Positions 1-12,219 are shown, counted from the first letter of the stretch. The stretch is DNA of 64,000 nt from Prochilodus magdalenae (GCA_024036415.1 JAMWET010003554.1:168501-232500); one strand, 5' to 3'. Notes: a model not told the origin generated them from the letters alone. Numbers and translations: made by a program.

Positions 1-694
1 CAAACAGATGTTGATACTCGAGTCGTGAGAACACTACAATGCACACTTGTTTGCGATAGCAGATGCCAAACAGCCTGTACCACTAAGCCAATGGAGCAGG
101 GGGTGCAACTCAGGCAGGACAAACAAATGGCCGAGAAAAGCATTCAGGGAGAACGTGTAGAGAAGAACGAGATTGGCAGATCCTCAGAAATGGGCTTACT
201 GTCCGTATGCTGAGGACTGTTCAGCAGAATAATCCTCTCCACATGCACTGAGGGAAATTAACATAATGCCTGCTAGCCGCTTCATCCGCTCGCTCTTCTT
301 CTAGGCCGTATGACGCAAAGAAATGAGGCTGCTAAATACCCAGAGCATAGCAGTAAGCTTGCGTCACAGTTAACACAGCCGTAACGAAAAAACATGGAAA
401 GGAAAGGTGTTGTAATTCTTCATGAGTGAATTCTTACCAAGTGGCCAACTAAAAACACAGCCAGTGAAACAAACATATATCCAGTATCATTAATCGATAC
501 CTCATTTGTGTCTGTTCACAAAAAAATGTATATATTATTATATCTGGATTTTAATAGTTTCTAAAAATAACTTATAAAATATCTTTTACTACTCTTTCTT
601 CATGCTTTTGTCATTTCTTGGCATCAAAACAAGACTGAAACCTGACAACACAAATGTAAACCCCTATGCAAACAAATGGGCCAAGTCAAATTCT
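1..694. other. No recognisable feature
   Basis: Mixed-composition DNA, AT-rich from 510 to 600. The small open frames have no recognisable domains. Confidence 0.6.
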
Positions 695-1461
695 CACACC
701 TATCATCAAAACAACAGTTGCACAAATAGCTGCACCCAGAAGAAATCAGCCGACAGGCCTGAAAGTTGGTGGGTAGGTGTAACATCACGAGACATGGGAA
801 TGATTCAAGTTTCTTCCTCTAGCCTCACATGTGACGTAAGCAAGGATGAGCCTTATCGCTGTACCTGACTGACCCAACAGCCACGACTGCAGACTTTCAG
901 CGAGTGGTGATGTCCTCCACCAGTCATCCTGTTAGTGCCAGCACCATCGGTAGACGGCTACATGATGCAGAACTACACAGACTGTTAACACGACTGTCCT
1001 ACGTCAGTGTCACCAAAGACTGCAATGGTGTCGTGCCAAGGAGTGACTGAATGGCAGCAGGTCGTCTTCAGTGACGATTCCCACTTCTGTCTTGGTGGAG
1101 ACGACCAATGAATCTGTGTGTGGAGGCACCAAGATCAGCACAGTTTGTTGTCATGCAGCACACATCCAGAAGGCCTGGTGTCACGCACGAATATTCAAGC
1201 TGCATGGGATGGATTACCACAGGACACCATTAGGAACCTCTGGAACTCCAAGCCGAGTTCTGTGGCACGTTGCGTTAACCAACAGACTTCCCAAGGCCAT
1301 ACTGAGAGACACTACTTCTGTATATGTAGCTCAATAAATATTGCCCTTATCAGTCTACATTTATCATCATTTACTGCTCCTGGTCACCTTTATCTACCGT
1401 CCCAACAGCACTGCAATCTGATACTTCCTTCTGGGTGCAGCTCTTCTTTGGACAATGAGTG
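695..1461 (+). mobile_element. Tc1-like element, family i, copy 1 (non-autonomous)
   Basis: It is bounded by inverted ends of the form CATCAAAA...ATAGCTGCACCCAGAAG on the left and the matching CTTCTGGGTGCAGCTCTTC on the right. Inside are broken pieces of a Tc1 transposase: a segment equivalent to FSDDSHFCLGGDD (around the first catalytic Asp), WRHQ-Q, and a C-terminal NIQAAWDGLPQDTIRNLWNS. The part with the second and third catalytic acidic residues is missing and stop codons interrupt the frame, so it cannot encode transposase. Confidence 0.8.
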
Positions 1462-2640
1462 AATGAGGGTTTTGGCCTGGCTGGAGCTCAGATTTAAACT
1501 CTATAGAGAATATCTCACATTACATACAAACTAGCTTGTTGTTGGAACTGCTTGAAGGCATCAGTGCTGAGTGGCACAAAAATGACTACTTCCTGTGAAA
1601 GGCTGTCTACACGTTTCCATCATTCTTCAACATTTAAAGCTATCCCGTTTGGAGTTACGTTCCTGTTTTGGTGAATGACTTGTTGTTACAGCATCTTAAG
1701 GAAGAATGGTTATGTCTTGGCTCTTTGGTTCCCTCCACAGTTGCATAGTGTAAATCTGTTCTACACCACTGGAAGTGACTATCTGTACAGACAGTACTGG
1801 AATGCACTGAGTCTGCTTTATGGACAGCTGTAGGAGATTTTGAAGCTGTTATTTAAGCTAAAATTATTATGACATGTTGGTCTGAGACCACTGACCGATT
1901 AATATATTACCATTTTGTTCTCCCCCTTTATTTTTGCATGCGAGTTAATACTGTAGTTAATTCCCTACGTAACTCTGTCCTGACATTCATCTGTGTGGTA
2001 AAACAGAACATAATTCCCTTTGTATTGTACAACAAAATAATGTAAATAACTCTCTCGTGTTAATAGCTCTGTGGTTATGTTATTTCCCTCAGTATTTTAT
2101 ACATACTGACAGGAGGTAAACAATCTTGCTTACGCCACTTCTGAGCATTCACCAAAACCCCTTGAGTGCGTACATGCAAGCATGACTTTGCTCCCTGTAT
2201 GACTGTTAGCAATTTATCTTTCCCGGAATGACAACGCAGCATTGTAGCAAAACCGAACATTTGTCAAGCGCAGTGGCTCAAGCACTTTGTTCATTTAGTG
2301 CTTGACTGAGCCTTGTAGACAGGACTGCTGTTTCATTTGGACTCAGTCTGGCTCTTCCGCCACGTTCAAGTCACTGCTGACACCCTGCAGACTGACAGCA
2401 CGCTGGCCTACGTGCCCTCCGCTATTTAAATAAGGACTTTTCCCTAGAACATCAATCCATCATCCAGTAACACATCAGCCCACCGGGCTCTCCGTGATGA
2501 GGGCCTTCCCACGCACTGTTCATTCAGAGAGGCACTTTGAGAGATGCGTTGCGTTTCTGGAAGTTAAATAACTGCCATTTGTCTCACTCAGCTCCACGAC
2601 TGACAAAACACTTGTATGAGTTAGCCTTGTTCTAGTGACA
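1462..2640. other. No recognisable feature
   Basis: Nothing beyond short random frames and an AT-rich patch near 1900-2060. Confidence 0.6.
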
Positions 2641-2959
2641 CTGTAATTGACCTATCTAAGCTCCGCCCACAAGCGAATTCTCTCGATGTTGGACAAGTTT
2701 TACAGAGCGCTGGAGACTACGCTCTATGCTCCGGTACGCTCAGTTTCAGTGTTCAGAATTCTTGGGATGAACAGAGATTGGTATACATGCTTCAATCTTC
2801 CAAACATAAACCAATACTCTCACGCGCTGTTAGAGCTCCTGTGACTTTAAGACCCGCCTCGAAGTGAGTAGTGATTGGTCAGTTCACCCAGTCTGTTCCG
2901 ACTGTTTAGCCACCACAGTGGTAAAAGCATTAGCATTGTGTGAGGATGTGCTGAGCTTG

Positions 2960-3055
2960 CTGATAGGTGGGCAACAAAAATTTGTGTTACCAGATTACGA
3001 CATCCTGTAACACAGGAAAGCGACTGGAATTCCAACAAGACATTTCAGGACACTA
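2960..3055 (-). repeat. Dispersed repeat with TGTTAC...GTAACA core, copy 1
   Basis: Reverse-complemented, this stretch (CTTGTTGGAATTCCAGTCGC, TGTTACAGGATGTCGTAATC, TGGTAACACA) matches 8225-8300. The core is a semi-palindrome. The sequence to the left (2641-2960) holds GCTCCGCCCAC and other repeat-like words, but no second copy was found here. Confidence 0.5.
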
Positions 3056-3132
3056 AGACAAGTGGTTTCTCTGAGAGTGTTCTTTCACACTGGCATGTAT
3101 TTTAGGTTTTGTAACTTTCAGAAACGTATACA

Positions 3133-3165
3133 TTATGTTATGGAGCAAAAAGCTCCATAACATAA
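3133..3165. repeat. Perfect 14-bp inverted repeat (hairpin)
   Basis: TTATGTTATGGAGC, a 5-base AAAAA loop, then GCTCCATAACATAA, exact complements. There is no T run after it and no gene before it, so a terminator reading is not supported. Confidence 0.8.
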
Positions 3166-4425
3166 AAGGGAAAACTGGAAAAAAATAACAGATCTTTATA
3201 TTTTATAAAGATTTAATTTAAACTAAACTTAATTTCCTCCAAAATCACTACTTTCGGAGAGCATTATGCATTTCAAATGATGTTTTTTTGTGCATGCATG
3301 AAAGTTCACACTGTTAGGAGGGATAGGATGTATTGTATTTGGTCATGTTGATTATTAGTGCTAACATACAACAGCACATTTGTTGTTTCATATCTGTCTC
3401 TGGTTAGCTACCATCCACCTCGTTAGCGCAGCCCTTCATACCGAAGTAACGTTATGTAGAGAGTCCAAACAAAGCCTGCTACATTTTTTCAATGGACTGA
3501 ATGGGCTTTATTTAAAGCTTGCCCCCGGGCTGCCAAGAAAAAACAGATTTGTGGGCAGAGCGTGCAGAGGAAGGTCAACTGCAGACCAATTCCAAGTTTA
3601 ACTTGTCTGCTCCAGCGCAAAACCATCCATCCATTCCTGAAATTCTCCTCAAATTGATGGAATGTCTGGGCTTTCTCACATTTTTCAGCAATTGCGGGGG
3701 GCCACATCTACCCACATCTACTTATCAAAGTAAAGCAGTCTATCTGCGCTGTAGTGGGAATCGTTCTGATCATTCTGTCCCATTGCACCAATGCGGCTCC
3801 CTCCAGTGAGCCAGGAGCACAGAGGCGGATGAAATGCGGAGAGCATGGAACCATGCCATGCAGCAAAGTCTGGGCATGGAGGAAACAGAGAGGCAAAGAG
3901 TGAGAGAGAGAGAGAGCAATGGAAGGACAGAAGACCCTCCGTGTTGCCAAGCAGCTCTGGGGGCGGAGAGGCCAGTCCAACAGCAGGCAGTGTCCATATG
4001 CCAAAGTGGCACCAGCCCTGCTCTTTCACAACCAGGAAGCCAGTGAGTCAACAGAAAAGCACTGCCACTGCGTACATTAAGAGATAATGCTAAACTAAAG
4101 CGCCAGCATCAGGGCTGTGTGTAACCGGTGATACGGCAGCCGGAGGAAAGAATAGAAGCAAACAGAGCTAATCTCTATCATCTTTCACATAAAAACACAA
4201 AACAAACGTTTAAACAAAACCCAGATTAAACCAAACGTAGGCGAGCGTGCTTTTCAAAGCAGACTCTGAAAGGCAACACAGGCCTAGACAAAAGTCTACA
4301 TTACTGAACAGCAAATGCAGGTGACAGGACAACCAAGCAAAACAAAAAACTCACAGCGCCAAACAAACAGGGTTTTGGAAGAATTTCTTTGCAAACTGAA
4401 ATGACATTATTGTAACATATGGTAT
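3166..4425. other. No recognisable gene
   Basis: It contains a short GA run near 3898-3920. Several overlapping frames between 3490 and 4090 on both strands show no family signature and lack splice context. Confidence 0.55.
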
Positions 4426-4486
<61 letters not shown>

Positions 4487-4487
4487 A
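4426..4487 (+). repeat. Compound microsatellite (CT)n(ATCT)n
   Basis: A run of CT dinucleotides to about 4452, followed by about nine ATCT units. Confidence 0.95.
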
Positions 4488-4664
4488 TAAATTACATTAT
4501 AGAACAAAAGCAGTGCTGGAATGATCACATGCAAAATACATGCACTAAAAACAAATGAATCCATGATCCATGTTTATTTATCTCATACAAGTGCATTGGA
4601 AAGAGGGTCAGAAAGACAGGCAGGTGATGAAACGTCAGAATAAAAGAAAACAGAACCCGCACAG

Positions 4665-4880
4665 ATATTACACAGGTATAACACAGTTATAACACAGCCA
4701 TAAGGCAGGTATAACGCAGACATAATGCAGGTATAACACAAGTATAACGCAGCCATAAGGCAGGTATGGCAGGTATAACAGGTATAACGCAGACATAATG
4801 CAGGTATAACGCAGTTATAACAGGTATAACACAGTTATAACACAGGTATAACAACGCAGGCATAAGGCAGGTATAACGCA
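4665..4880 (+). repeat. Short-unit minisatellite (GTATAACRCA type)
   Basis: Irregular repeats of about 10 bp (CAGGTATAACACAG, CAGCCATAAGGCAG, CAGACATAATGCAG) run over roughly 215 bp, with three alternating variants. The minus-strand open frame there is only a by-product of the repeat. Confidence 0.85.
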
Positions 4881-5779
4881 ACAGAAAACAATTTTCCACC
4901 TTGGGTAAACAAATAAACACCTGCTGACAAGTCATTCCCTATTCTTTATAGTTCAGTACCACACAATACGAATACTGCAAAAAGCCTACATTCTAATCTT
5001 TCCTGATGGCAACAGTTCCTCGCTTGCGTCAATCTTGGCAGAAGAATTACAGGTTAGACTTTGTGGTTAAACAGAGCCCGGAGGCAAAAAGCCATTTCCT
5101 TACCTAAGAGCTATCAGCTTAAACAAGAAAGCTCAAAGGTCAATAAAACATCCTGAAGTGAAAACACAAAACAGCATCTGTAAACCAGTCCGTAAAAGAT
5201 CCGCAACAACACGGGGGGGTCCTAAAATCTACTGGGGCTAAACATGTCACCAGTATGACTCACGGTAGGCTTTCAACACAAAGAACATTACCCTCTGTGT
5301 AAAATGACCCATATCACAGATACAGCAGTGTTTTACAATATGACTGCTCAAACCCTGTTTCTCCAGCTTCCTGGGATATTACTTCAGTCCACTATGGGAA
5401 CAAAATGATAGTTTTAATGGCTGTGGACACACAGGCGATGATCTACAGAACATCCATCAGAAGGAGGAAAAGAAACACACATACAACCACTTTAGAACTC
5501 ATAACAGCGATTTCTATTGATCTCTGCAGCTTCCTCAGCAACATACACTACACTGCAAACATCAATCAGCCACACCACCGAGGTTCTCCAGATCGCTCCT
5601 AGATTCAAAAACAAGCTCAGTTCTTCAACCCCAAGCAACAACATAATAACACAGTGCTCAACCAGAGACGGAGTGCTCTTCAGCTGTTTACAACCTGCTT
5701 TCATAGTCACGTTTAAAAAGAGCGCTACACTACATCTCAGTCACGAAGCACAGTCTTCAAGCAGAGCAACACTTCAGCT

Positions 5780-6250
5780 TCAGCACTGAGAGCCGCAGCA
5801 ACAGACAGGGACTGCCACCACCGTGAAGCGTAAGCTGGAGAGAAGTGCTAAGAATTTGTCCACAGAGCGGCGACCCCTGCGGATAGGCTTGCCTACCTGC
5901 TTGTCACATCGGGTTCTGTAGCACAGCGAAGAAGGAGAGAAAGCCAAGGAGAGGAGAGAGGACAGCTGCTTCTCCGCTGCCAATGAGTCACTGGGGAGAG
6001 CAAGACTGAGAGAGGAGGAAAAGAGAGGGGGAGAGAGAGAGAGAGAGAGGCTCAGCATGCTCGCTGACATCATCATCACACACAGGAGTCGGCCGGGAGG
6101 AAACTATGGTAACAGCTGCATGCGGCCGCCGACAGCTAGGCACCTCCTGAACCTAAGCAAGGAGCCATGGAGCTTGAGCTGCTGCAATGGGACAGGCGTG
6201 AAACAGAGCCGGGTTTTTGGTGCCTCTGTAGCATCGTTTATGTTCTTTAG
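5780..6250 (-). promoter_or_regulatory. Possible promoter and 5' UTR exon of a minus-strand gene
   Basis: This block has more CpG than its surroundings. Read on the minus strand it shows a CRE-like TGATGTCA, an AP-1-like TGACTCA and an inverted CCAAT box (ATTGG) near 5985-6075, a CT-rich stretch, then AACCCGATGTGACAAGCAG followed by GTAGGCAAG, a good splice donor (exon end 5897). No coding sequence is recognised. It could be a first non-coding exon, or chance. Confidence 0.3.
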
Positions 6251-6509
6251 AAAATACTGATCTTTAAAGAGACAAGAGCTCAACGCAGCACACAAACACT
6301 GCTCAAGTTTAGAACACATCATTCATCCAGCCCGGAAGCTGCAAAACAGGCCAACGCACTTACATAACTCCACCCGTCAGCCTGCAGGAGTGTAGCTCTC
6401 CACTGAAGTTACAAGCAGTGTTTCAGTCTGTACTGGGGTTTAGGGAGACAACACACATCGCTTTATCCTTCTCTCCCTGGGTGGGGGGATGGGAGCTGTT
6501 GGGGTGGGG

Positions 6510-6605
6510 GTAGTGATGGGAGTTTGTGCCTATCCCGGCATTTAATGGGAAGAAGTACAAAAACACCCTGGACAGGCCACCAATCCACCACAGACAATTT
6601 AATCA
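6510..6605 (-). mobile_element. SINE tail fragment (same type as 39790-40060)
   Basis: GCCTATCCCGGCATTTAATG followed by AACACCCTGGACAGGCCACC and AATCCACCACA matches the 3' part of the DANA-like SINE in minus orientation. The head is missing. Confidence 0.5.
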
Positions 6606-8119
6606 GGCATCATTTAAATCTATATCAGTCAAACAGCTGGTTTAACCGTGTAAAGGAACAAACAGAGGCGGTAAACAGAGACAGGGAACATAAAACCATA
6701 AAACAAGCGTCATTAGTTGACCTTGCGAGAAAAAAACATATGGTGCGTTCCATCTGAACTGGGAAGCTGATATAGATTTCCCAGAGCTCCAGAGTTTCCA
6801 GTAGGATGTTTCAATAGGAATGCCCACATTCCTACTCAGAGACTCTACTTCTACTCGTGGACGTGATGCTACAGTGTGCTACAGATGCTCCATCACAACT
6901 ATCACAGACAGCTAGACTTACTGTGCTTATGCCAAGCTATTTAAATGCAATAAATAATAAAGTAATTACAACCAATTAAATCTGTGACTGTAAATTATAT
7001 TAACACTTAATTCACATTTAACCACTTCCAGCGTTTCTCCTTTTTTTTTTTTTTTTTTTTAAAAACAAACACATGGAAAAAGTATGAATGATGGCTTTCA
7101 TAAAAAAATACTAACATTATAAATCAAATCCTATTTTACATACAAACACAAGGCGGTAACGTCTGAATGTGTAAGATCTATGGTTTCATCTAGGCTAAAT
7201 GCTTCAAAGAGCTCCCTGAGAGAAATAACCAGCGTACTTCCAGCAGAAACCCGGTTTATTTCCATGATGCAACGTTTCTATTACACAGACTCAGGTGGAA
7301 ACTGAGGCTCGACTGTAAAGCTCCAGAATGGAAATGGTGTCTGTTTGGATTGCTGTTATGGCAGCCTTACTCATTTTTATATCCTCCACACGTTCAAACA
7401 GGGGTTATTCTACCGTGTGTTAAATGTGTTTTTGAATATGAATAAATCTAACCAGTTTGGCCACTAACTCTCAGGTACCTCTGCTGGACAAAAACAAGAA
7501 GTAGTGATTTACTGGTCATGTCATTTACGAGTCCCAGTAAAAAAAATTCGAGTCCATTTACTGCCACTGTGAGTTGCTGGTTTCATCCAAGAATATTTCT
7601 TTCATATTAAATCTGCACAAAACTGCGGAGATCTGTAACAACCATAACACTCCAATTACAGCAATGATTAGTTTAAGAGAAACTGGCCACGTGTCTATAA
7701 TGCAAATGTTTTCAGATGTTTGGATCTTCTTCAAAAACAGACAGTTTTTCTATAGATGATTATGAAAAATCAAACATCGGGACCAGAAGTAGGTAGTAAC
7801 TAAATTTACTCAGTTATTTGTGTTTACGAATTTAAACCATCCTGAGTATTTTAGTTACTGACCACAGCCCGCCTGTTAATGTACAACATATCAAGAAACG
7901 TCAAGTTTACAGATATAACACACATATAGCCCATTCACAACGGTAATTTAGAGTGTATTACAAACACAGCATACAAGCAGAATAAACACATACAAAGGAA
8001 GTCAGCCCACCTACACCATGGACCACCACTGGTTACACATTAAATGTGTGGGTGGCCTATTCACGGCAGAGCAGTGGTAACAACACTGTAGTGACTGTGG
8101 GTTTCATTTCATGTCATGC
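6606..8119. other. No recognisable feature apart from a poly-T run
   Basis: AT-rich intergenic DNA. Nothing was found on either strand. Confidence 0.6.
7041..7060 (+). repeat. Poly-T run
   Basis: About 20 T in a row followed by A. It might be an old retroposon tail in minus orientation; nothing else supports this. Confidence 0.9.
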
Positions 8120-8320
8120 CTGTGTCACTGTCAGCTTTTTGAGCATGTAAAGATCTCCGAAGTTATAAAGCTAAAAGTACACACCACAGGGAGAAACTCT
8201 CTCCCACAGAAACCCCTGTACTCTGCTGTCTGAAAAGCCTTGTTGGAATCCCAGCCCTTTATTCTGTTACAAGGTGACATCATCCCGTAACACAATGCGT
8301 GTTTCCTGTCTACCAACAAG
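8120..8320 (+). repeat. Dispersed repeat with TGTTAC...GTAACA core, copy 2
   Basis: CTTGTTGGAATCCCAGCCCT and TGTTACAAGGTGACATCATC, then CCGTAACACA, match copy 1 in opposite orientation. There is no coding potential; probably a MITE or SINE fragment. Confidence 0.5.
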
Positions 8321-8568
8321 CTGGCATGCCCTCACACAACACAGAGCAATTACTGGAGGCTGTGTAGAGGTGGAACCACTCAGGCAGTAAATAAAATCAG
8401 AACAGAGTGAACATAACAAGCCCCATTAAACATCTCGCCAATGTCAATCCTTTGTAAAGCAATTATCTGTCAATGCTGACATGATTACCATATCATTACG
8501 TATTCCTGCTAACAAGTTTCACGGCATAGACTCCATAGGTTACTCAGTACTTGAGTAGTTGATATATA

Positions 8569-9094
8569 CAGGGGTTGGACAATGAAACTGAAACACCTGT
8601 CATTTTAGTGTGGGAGGTCTCATGGCTAAATTGGACCAGCCTGGTGGCCAATCTTCATTAACTGCACATTGCACCAGTAAGAGCAGAGTGTGGAGGTTCA
8701 GTTAGCAGGTAAGAGCACAGTTCTCAAGATATTGCAATGCACACAACATTATGGGTGACATACCAGAGTTCAAAAGAGGACAAATTGTCGGTGCACGTCT
8801 TGCTGGCGCATCTGTGACCAAGACAGCAAGTCTTTGTGATGTATCAAGAGCCACGGTATCCAGGGTAATGTCAGCATACCACCAAGAAGGACGAACCACA
8901 TCCAACAGGATTAATGTGGACGCAAGAGGAAGCTGTCTGAAAGGGATGTTCGGGTGCTTACCCGGATTGTATCCAAAAAACATAAAACCACGGCTGCCCA
9001 AATGACGCTGTATTGGCAGCAAAAGGAGGCCCTACACCATACTAATAAATGATTGTCTAAAACCAGGTGTTTCAGTTTCCTTGTCCAACCCTTG
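8569..9094 (+). mobile_element. Tc1-like element, family ii, copy 1
   Basis: Its ends are inverted repeats (CAGGGGTTGGACAATGAAAC left; GTTTCCTTGTCCAACCCTTG right), flanked by TA on each side (8567-8568 and 9095-9096), the Tc1/mariner target duplication. The frame at 8751-9005 encodes a transposase N-terminus (MGDIPEFKRGQIVGARLAGA, then SVTKTASLCDVSRATVSRV, a helix-turn-helix). The catalytic domain is absent. Total length is 526 bp against about 1.3-1.6 kb for an autonomous Tc1, so this is a deletion derivative. Confidence 0.88.
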
Positions 9095-9096
9095 TA

Positions 9097-10198
9097 TTTC
9101 ACTGAAGTTGTTTTTGGTTTCTGGACAGCAGGAAGTAGAATTAATCTATTTTGTACGGAAATCGCCAAATTAAAAATATTTAAATCACAAAGAGCTGCAA
9201 TTTTAATTATTTTATCATAACTGAGTCTTAGACAGGGGAGCACGGACATAACGTAAGCGCTTGTAAACTGCCAGTAGATAAGTTACACCCATCAGAGGCG
9301 TTCAACAACTATACGCTGGGACATCGCAACCACATCTATCTGAAAAAAGGGAATGCTCTGATCTGATCAATTAGATATTAGAAAATCAATTAGATATTCA
9401 GACACTCTACTGATCAGACCAATTAGAATTAGAGTTAGAAATTCTTCCCAAATCATTCAGCCCTACTAAAAGGTCCGTTTCGATCCTATGTGGGTCACTA
9501 TTCCATATAACTCATAAAGCATTTACCTGGTTTTGGCTTTAGACCTCAGTTTGGGACTAGTTATGCTCTGTACACACCAGCAACACAGTGAACGGCATTA
9601 TGTGCACGGTTTCTGACACATTCGGGGGCTCGAGTGAGACCATCTGCCACGACAATATGGTGCAAGGTTTCTAAGGTGTCCTAAGCGACTTATTTGCGTA
9701 AGGAAGGTTAACTAGAATTATAAGAGATCTTTAAGTAAAGCTTAACATTTGGGGAAAGTGATGAAAAGCTTTAACACCAAAATAAGAGGCAGATAAACCA
9801 GAAATGAGCAGCTTCTGTCTCCCTCATTCTCCGAGACCAATAACAACAATCCCATGAACGTCAACCCAGATCAGCTGTTCAGTGGGAAAAGGTTAGGATC
9901 AGTGGTCAGGATAAGTCAGGAAGAACCACACCTGCTTTTAAGACTACACATTTCCTACAAATACGCAACCAGATAGTGAGGTATTGACCAGCTAGCCAAT
10001 GTTAGCCAGGCTGCTAGCCAATTTATCTCGTGTGGATAAAGTTGAGTGAACTTGGAAAGAGCGGGTTAAGCGATAAAGTTAGGAAGGTAACGTTAACTGA
10101 CTTACTTTAAGGGCTAATTATTTCAGGTATTTTATTGAGAAACTATTAACAAACTGAATTACTTCTGCGCTGTATGTTTTAAAACAGTGTAACTTTAC
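9097..10198. other. No recognisable feature
   Basis: AT-rich DNA with several TTAGATATT/TCAATTAGA words near 9360-9440. No gene seen. Confidence 0.55.
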
Positions 10199-10440
10199 CT
10201 TTTTGTTGTTTTATTGTTGTCCTGAAGCGCCTCCGTCCTTACTCTCTTCGCTCATTTCCCAATCTCTTCCGAACAGACCGAGCTAATCGAGTCAGAGGAA
10301 TCGATGGCGCGCGCTGAGGGAAATGTGTGAGCACAGGCACGTACAGGTTTAATAAAGTTTAATAACGACACTAAAATTGAAAGAACAATGGGCTTCATCT
10401 TCTCGAGGTTTGGGACAGTGAAGTCCGGTACAACCTTCAT
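10199..10440 (-). other. Possible minus-strand 5' exon with splice donor
   Basis: On the minus strand a CpG-containing stretch (CAGCGCGCGCCATCGATTCC) leads to an ATG (MSEESKDGGASGQQ then stop) and AACAACAAAAAG followed by GTAAAGTT, a plausible donor. A 62-codon frame (10440-10252) overlaps. I do not recognise either peptide. It could be a 5' UTR exon with a short upstream frame. Confidence 0.22.
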
Positions 10441-11263
10441 TACACAAATTACAGCTTCAATATAAAGGTTTAATTAATAAATGTGCCCCTCAGTGTGAGA
10501 AGACTGATCTAAGATCAGACTTCATCAGTCCATGTGGTACTGTTCAGTGCTGTGTAAAAGGTAGAAACTGACCCTAGATCAGCATTATTAAACTGAGCGG
10601 TCTGATACAGGTGAGCCATTGTGAGTGAAGGCGTGCCTGCTTTATTGGTTAACCACAGTAGTGATTAAATATTAACACCTGTTGTTTTGAAAGGAAATTT
10701 CAACTTCAATTTTCAGCACGATTTATTTATTAAGATGTTAACACAGCCATTCTATGTGGTTTAATGTGAAACTGGTGTTTTTGGACAATAAACAAAAATG
10801 GCTATATTTGTATTGTAGACCCTGGTTCCCATCACCACCAATGTAAAAAATAAATAAATAAAAATAATAAGGTGAAGTACATATGTTCATTTTTCAGGGG
10901 CTATATGTAAGGTTTATAGTTTTAAGTTGTCCAAAATAAACTTTTAGTTAGTAAGTTAGTAAGTTATTAACAAAAGAACAGCTTTGATAGTACATCAAGG
11001 TTGTCTGTTTTTGATGTTGCAGCGATATCTAGGGAAGTTAGCATGCTAACCAGTTAGCCCTGGTCCATCTTGTATCCACTGCTTTGACATTACTTAACAC
11101 CACACATTTCTGATATGTTGCCCCCTATTATTTGGAGTATGAATTCAACAGGTTGTGTCAACTTACACAATGCTCCTTTAAAGGGAATTTTACTGATACT
11201 AAAACCACTGTTATGAACTTGACAGATTGGATCAACTTACACATTGTTCCTTTAATAGGGACA

Positions 11264-11266
11264 GAC

Positions 11267-11337
<71 letters not shown>
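11264..11337 (+). repeat. (GATA)n microsatellite
   Basis: About 17 GATA units after two GACA units. Directly before it are two similar 40-bp stretches ending in CTTACACAATGCTCCTTTAA (11160-11181) and CTTACACATTGTTCCTTTAA (11237-11256). Confidence 0.95.
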
Positions 11338-11867
11338 CCCTATATGAATCCTCTATGTACATCATACTATACAAATCATAGGTCTTCACATCATATATAG
11401 TGCAGTCCATATATATAATGACATCCAAGGTCAGATATAATGACATAACATGACAGATATATAGCACTGAAAGCTGCTGGTGTTGCATTTTACTGCCCTA
11501 TTCAAACATATAGACTGTGGCCTGTTTGGTTCTGCCTACACTGACAAATTATTCGTTAGGCTTGAGCAGACTGTCTCTGGAGGCCTGTGGAAATTAGTTA
11601 TTCATAACGGGGAAGACTAAGCTATCAGTTGTTAATGAAACTCAATTGGCTATATCTTCCAAAGCCCTGAACAGTAATGTGTCTCAAGCTTCTGGGAGAT
11701 TCTGGATAGTGCTGTCTTCAAGAACATACTTTCTCTCCCCCACCAATAACTCAGAGTCCATTTATGTGAAGAGTGTCTTAAGGCAAAACAGTCCCAAAGA
11801 CCTTTTTATCCAATTTTTCATTTTACCTCAGAAGACACATGTAGATTCACTGATTGTTATGGATGGT

Positions 11868-12219
11868 AAATCAAAAAGAATAGCTGCACCCAGAAGAGTT
11901 CCTAATGCTGTCCTGTGATAATCCACCTCATGGTGTAAAGGATAGTCATGTTAAGGGTCTGTGTTTATGTAGTACTGCGTCGTGCAGCCATCTGCCAGTA
12001 GTGCTGGCACTAACAGGTTGACTCATGTAGGGCATTGCTGCTCATTGAATTGCAATCTGGCAGTTGGGTCAGTCAGGTGCAGCGGTAAGGCCCGCTCTTA
12101 CTAACATCACATGCATTCGCATGTCTCACAACGTCAATCCTACCCACCGAGTTTCATTGCAGTCGGTTGATTCTCTCTGGGTGCAGCAATTTGTGCAGCT
12201 ATTCTTTTGATGATGAGTG
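11868..12219 (-). mobile_element. Tc1-like element, family i, copy 2
   Basis: Both ends match family i (ATAGCTGCACCCAGAAG near 11880; the mirror end CTATTCTTTTGATGATGAGTG ends at 12219). The body is shortened to about 350 bp. It keeps the QDTIRNL-encoding region near the left end (read on the minus strand) and the 5' untranslated part with GTTGGGTCAGTCAGG near 12065-12080. There is no functional frame. Confidence 0.75.

Noticed and set aside
3133..3165. Intrinsic terminator
   Set aside because: A hairpin without a following T run and without an upstream gene, in eukaryotic DNA.
3708..4087. Several overlapping frames of 70-100 codons on both strands
   Set aside because: Frames overlap on both strands with no recognisable domain and no consistent splice sites; this looks like chance in GC-richer DNA.
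4687..4935. 82-codon minus-strand frame with a repeated Cys-Val-Ile-Pro pattern
   Set aside because: It is generated by the short-unit minisatellite at 4665-4880.
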